Below, piece by piece: positions 23,216 through 35,100 of a stretch of 64,000 nucleotides of DNA. The stretch is taken from NCBI RefSeq assembly GCF_037975245.1, contig NC_092571.1, positions 10,797,917 through 10,861,916 of the forward strand. The letters are read 5' to 3'. Source of the DNA: Apostichopus japonicus. Lineage: Eukaryota > Echinodermata > Holothuroidea > Aspidochirotida > Stichopodidae. Position numbers and translations under genes: made by a program. Below the pieces are notes generated by a model. The model was not told the origin of the DNA. It worked only from the letters and a program-made list of their open reading frames with translations, and searched no databases. Position 1 is the first letter of the stretch; each line of letters starts with the position of its first letter.

Positions 23216-26200
23216 AAAATCTGTAACTCAGTATCATTGGGGTCCCCAAAGTAGCTGACGTCACCCTCTATCACCCCATCAAAACCATCTTGAGAGAAGA
23301 TGTCAGAGAGGGTGTTAATAACGCCAAAACTCGACGCGCAGTCTCATCTACCGTTTATATATGGTTTTTCAACCAGACTTTTGGCTAACAAATCAAATCT
23401 GTAACTCAGTATCATTGGTGTCCCCAAAGTAGCTGACGTCACCCTCTATCACCCCATACCAACAAACCTCGGGGGACGGTATCATTTAGGGTGTTATTAA
23501 CACCCAAACTCGACGCAAAGTCGCATTTACAGTTTATATACGGTTTTTCAACACGATTTTTGGCTAACAAATCAAATCTGTAACTCAGTATCATTGGGGA
23601 GCAAAAACGTAGCTGACGTCGCCAGCTATCACCCCATACTAACAAACCTCGGGGCACGGTATCATTTAGGGTGTTATTAACACCCAAACTCGACGCAAAG
23701 TCGCATTTACAGTTTATATACGGTTTTTCAACACGATTTTTGGCTAACAAATCAAATCTGTAACTCAGTATCATTGGGGAGAAAAAACGTAGCTGACGTC
23801 ACCAGCTATCACCCCATACTAACAAACCTCGGGGCACGGTATCATTTAGGGTGTTATTAACACCCAAACTCGACGCAAAGTCGCATTTACAGTTTATATA
23901 CGGTTTTTCAACACGATTTTTGGCTAACAAATCAAATCTGTAACTCAGTATCATTGGGGAGCAAAAACGTAGCTGACGTCGCCAGCTATCACCCCATACC
24001 AACAAACCTCGGGGCACGGTATCATTTACGGTGTTATTAACACCCAAACTCGAAGCAAAGTCTCATCTACCGTTTATATACGGATTTTCAACACGATTTT
24101 TGGCTAACAAAACAAATCTGTAACTCAGTATCATTGGGGTCCACAAGGTAGCTGACGTCACCCTCTATCACCCCATACCAACAAACCTCGGGGGACGGTA
24201 TCATTTACGGTGTTATTAACACCCAAATTCGACGCAAAGTCTCATCTACAATTTAAATACGGTTTTTCAACACGATTTTTGGCTAACAAATCAAATCTGT
24301 AACTCAGTATCATTGGGGTCCCCAAAGTAGCTGACGTCACCCTCTACCACACCACACCAACAAACCTCGGGGCACGGTATCATTTAGGGTGTTATTAACA
24401 CCCAAATTCGACGCAAAGTCTCATCTACAATTTAAATACGGTTTTTCAACACGATTTTTGGCAAACAAATCAAATCTGTAACTCAGCATCATTGGGGTCC
24501 CCAAAGTAGCTGACGTCACCCTCTACCACACCACACCAACAAACCTCGGGGGACGGTATCATTTATGGTGTTATTAACACCCAAACTCGTAGCAAAGTCT
24601 CATCTACCGTTTATATACGGATTTTCAACACGATTTTTGGCTAACAAATCAAATCTGTAACTCAGTATCATTGGGGTCCACAAAGTAGCTGACGTCACCC
24701 TCTATCACCCCATACCAACAAACCTCGGGGGACGGTATCATTTACGGTGTTATTAACACCCAAATTCGACGCAAAGTCTCATGTACAGTTTATATACGGT
24801 TTTTCAACACGATTTTTGGCTAACAAATCAAATCTGTAACTCAGTATCATTAGGGTACCCATAGTAGCTGACGTCACCAGCTGTCACCCCATACCAACAA
24901 ACCTCGGGGCACGGTATCATTTAAGGTGTTATTAACACCCAAACTCGGCGAAAAGTCGCATTTACAGTTTATATACGGTTTTTCAACACGATTTTTGGCT
25001 AACAAATCAAATCTGTAACTCAGTATCATTGGGGTCCCCATGGTAGCTGACGTCACCCTTTATCACCCATACCAACAAACCTCGGGGGACGGTATCATTT
25101 AGGGTGTTATTAACACCCAAACTCAACGCAAAGTCTCATTTACAGTTTATATACGGTTTTTCAACACGATTTTTGGCTAACAAATCAAATCTGTAACTCA
25201 GTATCATTGGTGTCCCCAAAGTAGCTGACGTCACCCTCTATCACCCCATACCAACAAACCTCGGGGCACGGTATCATTTAGGGTGTTATTAACACCCAAA
25301 CTCGACGCAAAGTCGCATTTACAGTTTATATACGGTTTTTCAACACGATTTTTGGCTAACAAATCAAATCTGTAACTCAGTATCATTGGGGTCCCCATGG
25401 TAGCTGACGTCACCCTTTATCACCCCATACCAACAAACCTCGGGGGACGGTATCATTTAGGGTGTTATTAACACCCAAACTCAACGCAAAGTCTCATTTA
25501 CAGTTTATATACGGTTTTTCAACACGATTTTTGGCTAACAAATCAAATCTGTAACTCAGTATCATTGGTGTCCCCAAAGTAGCTGACGTCACCCTCTATC
25601 ACCCCATACCAACAAACCTCGGGGGACGGTATCATTTAGGGTGTTATTAACACCCAAACTCGACGCAAAGTCGCATTTACAGTTTATATACGGTTTTTCA
25701 ACACGATTTTTGGCTAACAAATCAAATCTGTAACTCAGTATCATTGGTGTCCCCAAAGTAGCTGACGTCACCCTCTATCACCCCATACCAACAAACCTCG
25801 GGGGACGGTATCATTTAGGGTGTTATTAACACCCAAACTCGACGCAAAGTCGCATTTACAGTTTATATACGGTTTTTCAACACGATTTTTGGCTAACAAA
25901 TCAAATCTGTAACTCAGTATCATTTGGGAGCAAAAACGTAGCTGACTTCGCCAGCTATCACCCCATACTAACAAACCTCGGGGCACGGTATCATTTAGGG
26001 TGTTATTAACACCCAAACTCGACGCAAAGTCGCATTTACAGTTTATATACGGTTTTTCAACACGATTTTTGGCTAACAAATCAAATCTGTAACTCAGTAT
26101 CATTGGGGTCCCCAAAGTAGCTGACGTCACCCTCTATCACCCCATACCAACAAACCTCGGGGGACGGTATCATTGACGGTGTTATTAACACCCAAATTCG

Positions 26201-26420
26201 GCGCAAAGTCTCATCTACAATTTAAATACGGTTTTTCAACACGATTTTTGGCTAACAAATCAAATCTGTAACTCAGTATCATTGGGGAGCAAAAACGTAG
26301 CTGACGTCACCAGCTGTCACCCCATACCAACAAACCTCGGGGCACGGTATCATTTAGGGTGTTATTAACACCCAAACTCGACGCAACGTCTCATCTACCG
26401 TTTATATACGGTTTTTCAAA
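23216..26420 (-). repeat. Satellite B, left array: about 18 units of 179 bp
   Basis: Head-to-tail monomers in reverse orientation to the right array. Each unit has TCTGTAACTCAGTATCATTG, AGCTGACGTCA, CAAACCTCGGGG, GGGTGTTATTAACACCC, TTTATATACGG and CAACACGATTTTTGGC. Spacing is 179 bp with occasional 1-bp changes. The outermost unit (about 23216-23395) is diverged; inner units are more than 90 percent alike by eye. The array stops mid-monomer at its inner edge. Apparent 60-codon open frames end in every unit because 179 is not a multiple of three. Confidence 0.95.
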
Positions 26421-27414
26421 TGTTCAAATATTTTTCAATACTGCCAAAACTCCCGAATAATAAAGACAAAATAAACTGGTCTTGGTGATTTTCCACCAGC
26501 CAAGCCACTTGAAATTCACGCTACTGTACAAAGCTATGAATTCTTAAATGTTCATGTTCGGCAATAACCTGGACATTGCTGTTAGTTATACTCTACAGTG
26601 TAAAGAAAAATAGTCAGCTTACCATTGACTAGAGTCAACATTACATAAACTGCTACATAAACTGCATGACTATTTTATTTTTTATTTTTTTATGTGTGAT
26701 TCAGTTGTGACTTCATTTTTCCCTGCCCTGGTCTAGGTTATGTATAATGTTTAAATATTAACAATTTGGCATCTCTCGGTACTCAGAAAACACAAACTTC
26801 GTTCGCAACCCTTTGCTGTGTAAAGCAGGTATCGCGGTATCACTATACTGCAGCGCTTCCGTGATACCTGGAATGTGTTATTTGCCGTGGTTGCAGTTGG
26901 GAATAGGAATAGTGAACTGAAAAGTGTGAATATTTAGTCGATGGTTTTATTCACATTAAAAATATCAAAATGTTTCAGTAGTACTTGCTAACGTTGATTA
27001 TTTATAACAGCTATAACACGCATACACCCTTTGTTCATTATATGAAGTTTGTAATTTATAAAAAAAAAGTTGATCCCTTCATATCCAATATATGTCTTCT
27101 GAAACATCATGAAGGTACTTTTCTTGGAACATAAAAGGAGATTGAAGAATTAAGCCGACGATAGAAAACAAGATTTAGGTAACTGCATGCCTGTCGATTA
27201 TTCCTTTAAAGGAGTTGGTTAACGGTATAGTACGGATTAAACCGATAATGACTGAAACAAAAAACTTGAGGTTCCATCGGTTGTTGATTACACAGACTTG
27301 TGTAGCTACGTTTTGTTGACCTGGATTCAGGTCACTCTAAATGATACACCAATAGTTAAAAGTCGAAAGAGCTATTTTCAATTTTCATTCCAGTGAAGTT
27401 AGTGCATGTGTACA
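26421..27414. other. Foldback spacer, left part, no gene
   Basis: AT-rich sequence directly after the left satellite array. No transposase motif, exon or repeat is recognised. Confidence 0.45.
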
Positions 27415-28100
27415 CAGGCGCGTATCCAGGATTTTCAAACCCGGGGGGCGCGAATTACTAAGCGGAGCGCCACCATCGGTTGGCGCGCAGCGTACAAGAA
27501 AATTTCTTGTTTTGAAACCCCCCCAGATCACCGGAAACGGCACTTCTCGGGCTTGAAATGACCAACCAGATGTACACTTTTTGCCTGAGAACCAGGTATT
27601 TCCTAATAGTTTTTTTTTTCCATCCATAACCTTTTTGAAGTTTGTCAACCCGGCACACATCATGTTCGACCTTATGGCATCTCCTGTGGGTCTTTGCTTT
27701 TGTAGGTGATTCTACGTCGCGGCCCACAATACCCGTCAGCCCCACTTTTCAAGGTTTTAAGCCCCATATTTGTTCAGAATTTGAAAATTCACATTTCTCG
27801 TGAATAAACTCACTTCAAAACATACCCATAATGTTGTACAAAATTTCATCTATGGACAACCAATAATAGAAAAACTTCCTTCAACCCCTAACAGACCGGT
27901 CAAAATTGCACGAGTAGAGGGAAGTGTGATGCAGAATGTTGGTGAGAAATTTTCGAAAATTCAGACACAGTTAATTTAATGGTGTACAAACATTTAAACC
28001 TCTTATAACGGCTATTATAAAACTTGGTTGAAGGAAATGAAAAAATAGCAGATATTTCCGAAAGCGAACACTACACACATAGGCGTAGGAGGTGCGGCGG

Positions 28101-28483
28101 CAGTGGCGGAGCTAGGGGTATTGGTCAGGAGTGGCGAGAATGGTCTGTAGGAGCGCTTTCGACACTATCTAAGCGGAGCGCCACCACTGGTTGGCGCGTA
28201 GCGTACAGAAAATTTTTGAATAAAGATACTCCCTAGATCGCCGGAAATGACCCTTTCCGGGCCTGGCTAATTTGCAGATAAACGAAGAATAAGGTGTCAT
28301 CGCCAAATGACACCAACAAAATGTGAGAAATGTCAATAAGTAGATGAGAGCGCAATAAAAACGTTAATAATCTAGAATAAGTAAAAAGTGGTAAAGAGCT
28401 GAAAAAGGCGCCAGCAGTCCATTTGAGTCCGTCAGGGGGGGGGGGGGCATCCACCCCCCGACCGTATGGACGCTCCGCCACTG
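28101..28483. mobile_element. Nested hAT-like MITE (383 bp)
   Basis: Perfect 12-bp TIRs CAGTGGCGGAGC (28101-28112) and GCTCCGCCACTG (28472-28483) are flanked by TGCGGCGG and CGCGGCGG, an 8-bp TSD with one mismatch. It contains the GCGGAGCGCCACCA module and a 13-base poly-G run near 28436-28447. Non-coding and hAT-type by TIR and TSD. Confidence 0.85.
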
Positions 28484-29435
28484 CGCGGCGGGGGTGCAGC
28501 CCTTAATTCGCCATTACTAATGTAAAAGAGAGTTTTGACATAATTGGACCTCCATGCTTTTTATACATCTACATGAGACATGTCGTTGTTTACATTAGCA
28601 TCACGCGAAATACTGCGCAATTTGAACGGACCGTACGGTACATGATGGCATGCGATGTAATAACCGAGGCTTGCTTATATGATATTGACATGAACACGTT
28701 GAACGCGAAAATTTTTGGTTATTTTTTCAGGCAAGTCGGACAGTTTTGAGGCTTTTCATCCTGGAACGCCATTTTCATGCTCACTGATATGATGTGATAT
28801 CTGCTGTTTGCGTTACAAATTCGAACAGGCGCGTAGCGAGGAATTTGCCAAGGGAGGGGCGAAGCCTGTAGGCAAATTATCTAAGTGTAGCGCTACCATA
28901 GGTTGGCGCGAAGCGTACAAGAAAATTTTGGCAGAAAATGCCTCCCAGATCGCTGGAAATGGCACTACCCAGGACCATTTGTTAGCGCGAAGCGTACAAG
29001 CAAATTTTGGCCGAAAATGTCTCCCAGATCGCTGGAAATGACACTTCCCAGGCCTTGTAAGTTGCCTCTAAGCACTTTCTATTTTGAAATTACTTAGCGA
29101 TATCATTTAAAAAAATGCTGAATGGGGGGGGGCGGGCGGTCGCCCCCATCCCAAAATGCGTCATGTTCCCCGACGACACGGTCGAGTTCGAGACCAGCCA
29201 CAGTTGGTTTCATAGCACAATTCTACACACGCGTTATGATAGACCATATATAGTACATATATAGATCATTAGTGAGAGAGGAAAATGGAAACGTCAAAAA
29301 ATGGAGTTGTCGGTGTAAGGGGTAGGGTGAGTCACACTTTTACGAAATCATTGATCCGTCACTGGCTACCCTTCAGCGCTGTAATGATGTCACTGTTCCT
29401 CTTTCTCTCCCCGGTGTCTTCGCGTTTTTCTTTTA

Positions 29436-29558
29436 CTCCCTCCTTTTCTCCTTTTTCTCTCTTTCTTCTTTTTCTTTTCCCTTCCTTCCTCTCCTCCTCC
29501 TCTTTTTTCCCCTCTTTTTTCTTTTTTTCTTCTCTTTTTTTTCTCTCCTCTTTTTCTT
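29436..29558. repeat. Pure polypyrimidine tract of 123 bases
   Basis: Uninterrupted C and T on the + strand, preceded by a less pure C/T-rich stretch from about 29395. It lies just before the right end of the composite hAT-like element. A shorter C/T tract at about 31309-31343 has the same relative place in the element at 30764-31399, suggesting it is a family trait. Such tracts can form triplex (H-DNA) structures (general knowledge). Confidence 0.9.
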
Positions 29559-29605
29559 ACCTGGGGGGCGCGCGCCCCCAACGCCCCCCCCTGGATACGC
29601 ACCTG

Positions 29606-30763
29606 GTACACATCAATGAAAGATGACCAAACTTGATCATATAGTGTCCTTGAGTAGTGGGTCATATGGGTGTTTAGTAAGTTTATGCCAATGGTTATGC
29701 AGAGGTCATCTGGGTTCATTGTGTGAACCCACTCAAAATGCTTCTCCTATATGGGTGATCACCATGCTGGGTCATAGTGGTCACTTAATATGGAGACATA
29801 ATTATGGTGTGTTCAAAATATGGATGTCATGTTCTTCTCGTGCAGTTTGCATTGGATTATGAAGAATGTTGGTCATAGTGTTACTTGAACAGTAGTCTAT
29901 ATAGGGGTAAGAATTTGTGGCCAACGGTCATCCGGGCCCAAATTTGCGATTTTGTGTAAAACACTGTGCTTTTCTTCAGCAATAAAAGTTTTTTTTTAAA
30001 GAAATATGACTAAATTTTTCAATAAACTTTCAATTTTTTATAGTTCAAGAAGGTAAACCATAATTAGTATACCCTGTAATTTGTTTAAGAAGTCATGGTC
30101 TTTTCTCTTCTACGCTAGGCAAAGTGATAACTTAGATATTAATTTCATTACTTGTCGTTTGTTGCATGTCTATTAAAGAATTAGGTTCTTACCAGCTTAC
30201 TGCTGAATGCCGGAAGATCTATGAAGATTTATGTGGAATTTGCCTTCGTTTGTTTGTTGTTTGTTTGTTGTGTGTATGTGTAAGATAACTAAACAAGTCA
30301 GTGCAACTTAAAACTTCATGAAATGTACGTATAACTTAGGAAAGATATCAGCCCAGCTGCTTTTCACGTAGTTTTGGCCGTTATGCGTTTGATTGCAAAA
30401 ACTGGTACACAATCAAATCATCATCTTAACATTGTTGAAAATATGAAAATATCTCAACTACTTATACAGTAAGTAAACCTTGATTGAAAGCCATACTAAG
30501 TTGATATATACATTCCCCTTAGTATATACAAGAAACATATTGTATATGTGTTGTCAATGTAAAATGCCAGATATCGAGTCAATATATTAGGTCAATTTAT
30601 GTATTTCGAATCATGAGCCGTTTATTCTTTTTAATTCACTTTAACCAGTCATTTATAAAATAAGTTTTTTACGGCACATTTTGAACAAGGGGGTCAGATA
30701 CGTTATATCCTGTTATGGAACTGATGCTTTAACGCAAACGTATTTGAGAGAAATAACCAAACA
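29606..30763. other. Foldback spacer, middle part, no gene
   Basis: No recognised gene. Near 29640-29780 are several GGGTCAT/GGTCAT words, and short (GTTT)n appears near 30246-30270. Confidence 0.4.
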
Positions 30764-31399
30764 CAGGGGCGGATGCAGGATTTGTGACAGGGGGGGGGGG
30801 GTCTGACTGGTCCAGCCGCGAAGCGTACCAGGAAATTATTGGCTTTACAAACCCCCAAGATGGCCGGAAACGGCACTTCCCGAGTATTCTAAGCTGCATG
30901 TACCTAGCCTGAAAATATGGATCTCATGTCAATGTAATATATCTGTCATATTCAAGTCGAATCAGTCATTACTGTTAAATATGCACACTAAAAAATGCAT
31001 GTACTGTATAACAAGTGACGATTATTGATGGCGCTATGCAACTTTTGAAACTACTCAGTCTCATGAAGAATTCGTTGGCGCATCCTTTGCAGCCTACCAC
31101 TCTGCCACCTCACCGCCCCAAAAAATTCAAACACCACCTCAATTTTGAAACTTTTCGGTCTGAAAATTGAGATTTTTAGGCAATTTTGGCACGTGTAGCA
31201 CGCGTGCACACTATAGTTCATTTGACGGAAAAGACACACCTGGCTGACTTGTAAGGATAACCGCCCTTCTGACGTCCTACATGTTTAAAATTGGCGTTAA
31301 ATTTAATTATTTTTTCTCTCTCTTTTCTTTTCTCTTTTTTTTTTTGGCCAAGAGCAGGGGGGTCCGGACCCCCTGGACCCCCCTCTGGATCCGCGCCTG
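30764..31399. mobile_element. hAT-like non-autonomous element in foldback spacer
   Basis: The ends CAGGGGCGGATGCAGGA and TCTGGATCCGCGCCTG are imperfect inverted repeats. CAAACAC flanks both sides (30758-30764 and 31400-31406). Behind the left end a poly-G run and the module GCGAAGCGTACCAGGAAATT, then GATGGCCGGAAACGGCAC, match the copies at 16.9 kb and 27.5 kb. A C/T tract precedes the right end. Non-coding. Confidence 0.75.
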
Positions 31400-32151
31400 C
31401 AAACACCATGAATTTGATTATCGTGTTTGCAACTCGGTGGTCCAACGTCTTAAAACAATTCACATGCTTATATGCAATTAGGTTGATTGAAGACAATTTG
31501 AGAAAAATGCCATGATAACATTTATCGCTAACCAATTTATATGATATGTTTTGTCTGAACCAAATTTACAATTGGATCATTGTCATTAGACCCATCACAT
31601 GTTATCTCAAATAAGTTGTATGGATCCCATTTTAGGAAAAATCGGGCCTGAACTTTCACAATTTACTTATACTGTCGACATGATTTTGTTGTCTGTCAAA
31701 TAAATCCATCTTTAGTTCACGGCGATTAATTCCTTTGGTATTTAAAAGGAATACAACATTGCTAAGCCTTCTTTTCACCATTGCGGTTGCATATCGATAA
31801 ACTTCTACACACATACTGAATGAAGTTTGGAGACATATTAACTATTTTTTGACTAACTCTTGTAATACGATGTAATTTGACTGTACACTGACACTACAAT
31901 CTATTCCGAATTGGTCCGGATATACATGAGATCGGGGAATTTTCTTGTTTTTTCATTTCAACGATACTATATGAGTACGGTCATTTTATGTTTACTTATG
32001 TATCTTTGTATATAATATTCCGTATTCCGTAGAAAAAAATGATAGCTTTCCTGATAGCTTCATTTTACTTTACGGCTTTCTCAATTAATTTCTCTTCTTT
32101 CTTCAATGTGTGACATTCTCTATACACTGAGAAATATAAATCGGATAGCTT
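31400..32151. other. Foldback spacer, right part, no gene
   Basis: AT-rich sequence with no recognised feature, ending at the mid-monomer start of the right satellite array. Confidence 0.4.
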
Positions 32152-35100
32152 GCGTCGAGTTTGGGTGTTAATAACACCCTCAATGATACCGTGCCCCGAG
32201 GTTTGTTGGTATGTGGTGATAGCTGGCGAAGTCAGCTACGTTTTTGCTCCCAAATGATACTGAGTTACAGATTTGATTTGTTAGCCAAAAATCGTGTTGA
32301 AAAACCGTATATAAACTGTAAATGCGACTTTGCGTCGAGTTTGGGTGTTAATAACACCCTAAATGATACCGTCCCCCGAGGTTTGTTGGTATGGGGTGAT
32401 AGAGGGTGACGTCAGCTACTTTGGGGACACCAATGATACTGAGTTACAGATTTGATTTGTTAGCCAAAAATCGTGTTGAAAAACCGTATATAAACTGTAA
32501 ATGCGACTTTGCGTCGAGTTTGGGTGTTAATAACACCCTAAATGATACCGTCCCCCGAGGTTTGTTGGTATGGGGTGATAGAGGGTGACGTCAGCTACTT
32601 TGGGGACACCAATGATACTGAGTTACAGATTTGATTTGTTAGCCAAAAATCGTGTTGAAAAACCGTATATAAACTGTAAATGCGACTTTGCGTCGAGTTT
32701 GGGTGTTAATAACACCCTAAATGATACCGTGCCCCGAGGTTTGTTAGTATGGGGTGATAGCTGGCGACGTCAGCTACTTTGGGGACACCAATGATACTGA
32801 GTTACAGATTTGATTTGTTAGCCAAAAATCGTGTTGAAAAACCGTATATAAACTGTAAATGAGACTTTGCGTTGAGTTTGGGTGTTAATAACACCCTAAA
32901 TGATACCGTCCCCCGAGGTTTGTTGGTATGGGGTGATAGAGGGTGACGTCAGCTACTCTGGGGACCCCAATGATACTGAGTTACAGATTTGATTTGTTAG
33001 CCAAAAATCGTGTTGAAAAACCGTATATAAACTGTAAATGCGACTTTGCGTCGAGTTTGGGTGTTAATAACACCCTAAATGATACCGTCCCCCGAGGTTT
33101 GTTGGTATGGGGTGATAGAGGGTGACGTCAGCTACCATGGGGACCCCAATGATACTGAGTTACAGATTTGATTTGTTAGCCAAAAATCGTGTTGAAAAAC
33201 CGTATATAAACTGTAAATGCGACTTTGCGTCGAGTTTGGGTGTTAATAACACCCTAAATGATACCGTCCCCCGAGGTTTGTTGGTATGGGGTGATAGAGG
33301 GTGACGTCAGCTACTCTGGGGACCCCAATGATACTGAGTTACAGATTTGATTTGTTAGCCAAAAATCGTGTTGAAAAACCGTATATAAACTGTAAATGCG
33401 ACTTTGCGTCGAGTTTGGGTGTTAATAACACCCTAAATGATACCGTCCCCCGAGGTTTGTTGGTATGGGGTGATAGAGGGTGACGTCAGCTACCATGGGG
33501 ACCCCAATGATACTGAGTTACAGATTTGATTTGTTAGCCAAAAATCGTGTTGAAAAACCGTATATAAACTGTAAATGAGACTTTTCGCCGAGTTTGGGTG
33601 TTAATAACACCGTAAATGATACCGTGCCCCGAGGTTTGTTGGTATGGGGTGATAGCTGGCGACGTCAGCTACGTTTTTGCTCCCCAATGATACTGAGTTA
33701 CAGATTTGATTTGTTAGCCAAAAATCGTGTTGAAAAACCGTATATAAACTGTAAATGAGACTTTTCGCCGAGTTTGGGTGTTAATAACACCTTAAATGAT
33801 ACCGTGCCCCGAGGTTTGTTGGTATGGGGTGATAGAGGGTGACGTCAGCTACCATGGGGACCCCAATGATACTGAGTTACAGATTTGATTTGTTAGCCAA
33901 AAATCGTGTTGAAAAACCGTATATAAACTGTAAATGCGACTTTGCGTCGAGTTTGGGTGTTAATAACACCCTAAATGATACCGTGCCCCGAGGTTTGTTA
34001 GTATGGGGTGATAGCTGGCGAAGTCAGCTACGTTTTTGCTCCCAAATGATACTGAGTTACAGATTTGATTTGTTAGCCAAAAATCGTGTTGAAAAACCGT
34101 ATATAAACTGTAAATGCGACTTTGCGTCGAGTTTGGGTGTTAATAACACCCTAAATGATACCGTCCCCCGAGGTTTGTTGGTATGGGGTGATAGAGGGTG
34201 ACGTCAGCTACTTTGGGGACACCAATGATACTGAGTTACAGATTTGATTTGTTAGCCAAAAATCGTGTTGAAAAACCGTATATAAACTGTAAATGCGACT
34301 TTGCGTCGAGTTTGGGTGTTAATAACACCCTAAATGATACCGTCCCCCGAGGTTTGTTGGTATGGGGTGATAGAGGGTGACGTCAGCTACTTTGGGGACA
34401 CCAATGATACTGAGTTACAGATTTGATTTGTTAGCCAAAAATCGTGTTGAAAAACCGTATATAAACTGTAAATGCGACTTTGCGTCGAGTTTGGGTGTTA
34501 ATAACACCCTAAATGATACCGTGCCCCGAGGTTTGTTAGTATGGGGTGATAGCTGGCGACGTCAGCTACTTTGGGGACAGCAATGATACTGAGTTACAGA
34601 TTTGATTTGTTAGCCAAAAATCGTGTTGAAAAACCGTATATAAACTGTAAATGCGACTTTGCGTCGAGTTTGGGTGTTAATAACACCCTAAATGATACCG
34701 TCCCCCGAGGTTTGTTGGTATGGGGTGATAGAGGGTGACGTCAGCTACTCTGGGGACCCCAATGATACTGAGTTACAGATTTGATTTGTTAGCCAAAAAT
34801 CGTGTTGAAAAACCGTATATAAACTGTAAATGCGACTTTGCGTCGAGTTTGGGTGTTAATAACACCCTAAATGATACCGTCCCCCGAGGTTTGTTGGTAT
34901 GGGGTGATAGAGGGTGACGTCAGCTACCATGGGGACCCCAATGATACTGAGTTACAGATTTGATTTGTTAGCCAAAAATCGTGTTGAAAAACCGTATATA
35001 AACTGTAAATGCGACTTTGCGTCGAGTTTGGGTGTTAATAACACCCTAAATGATACCGTCCCCCGAGGTTTGTTGGTATGGGGTGATAGCTGGCGACGTC

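Larger units (their letters stand above)
27415..29605. mobile_element. Composite hAT-like element with CAGGCGCGTATCCAGG ends
   Basis: The ends CAGGCGCGTATCCAGG and CCTGGATACGCACCTG are inverted repeats, and the flanking words ATGTGTAC and GTACACAT extend the inverted symmetry. The GCGGAGCGCCACCATCGG module, followed by TTGGCGCG, GCGTACAAGAAAATT and CGGAAACGGCACTTC, occurs at about 27462, 28172 and 28885, so several related copies have inserted into one another. One complete nested copy is 28101-28483. No direct 8-bp TSD was found for the outer ends, so they may belong to different insertions. Non-coding. Confidence 0.6.
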
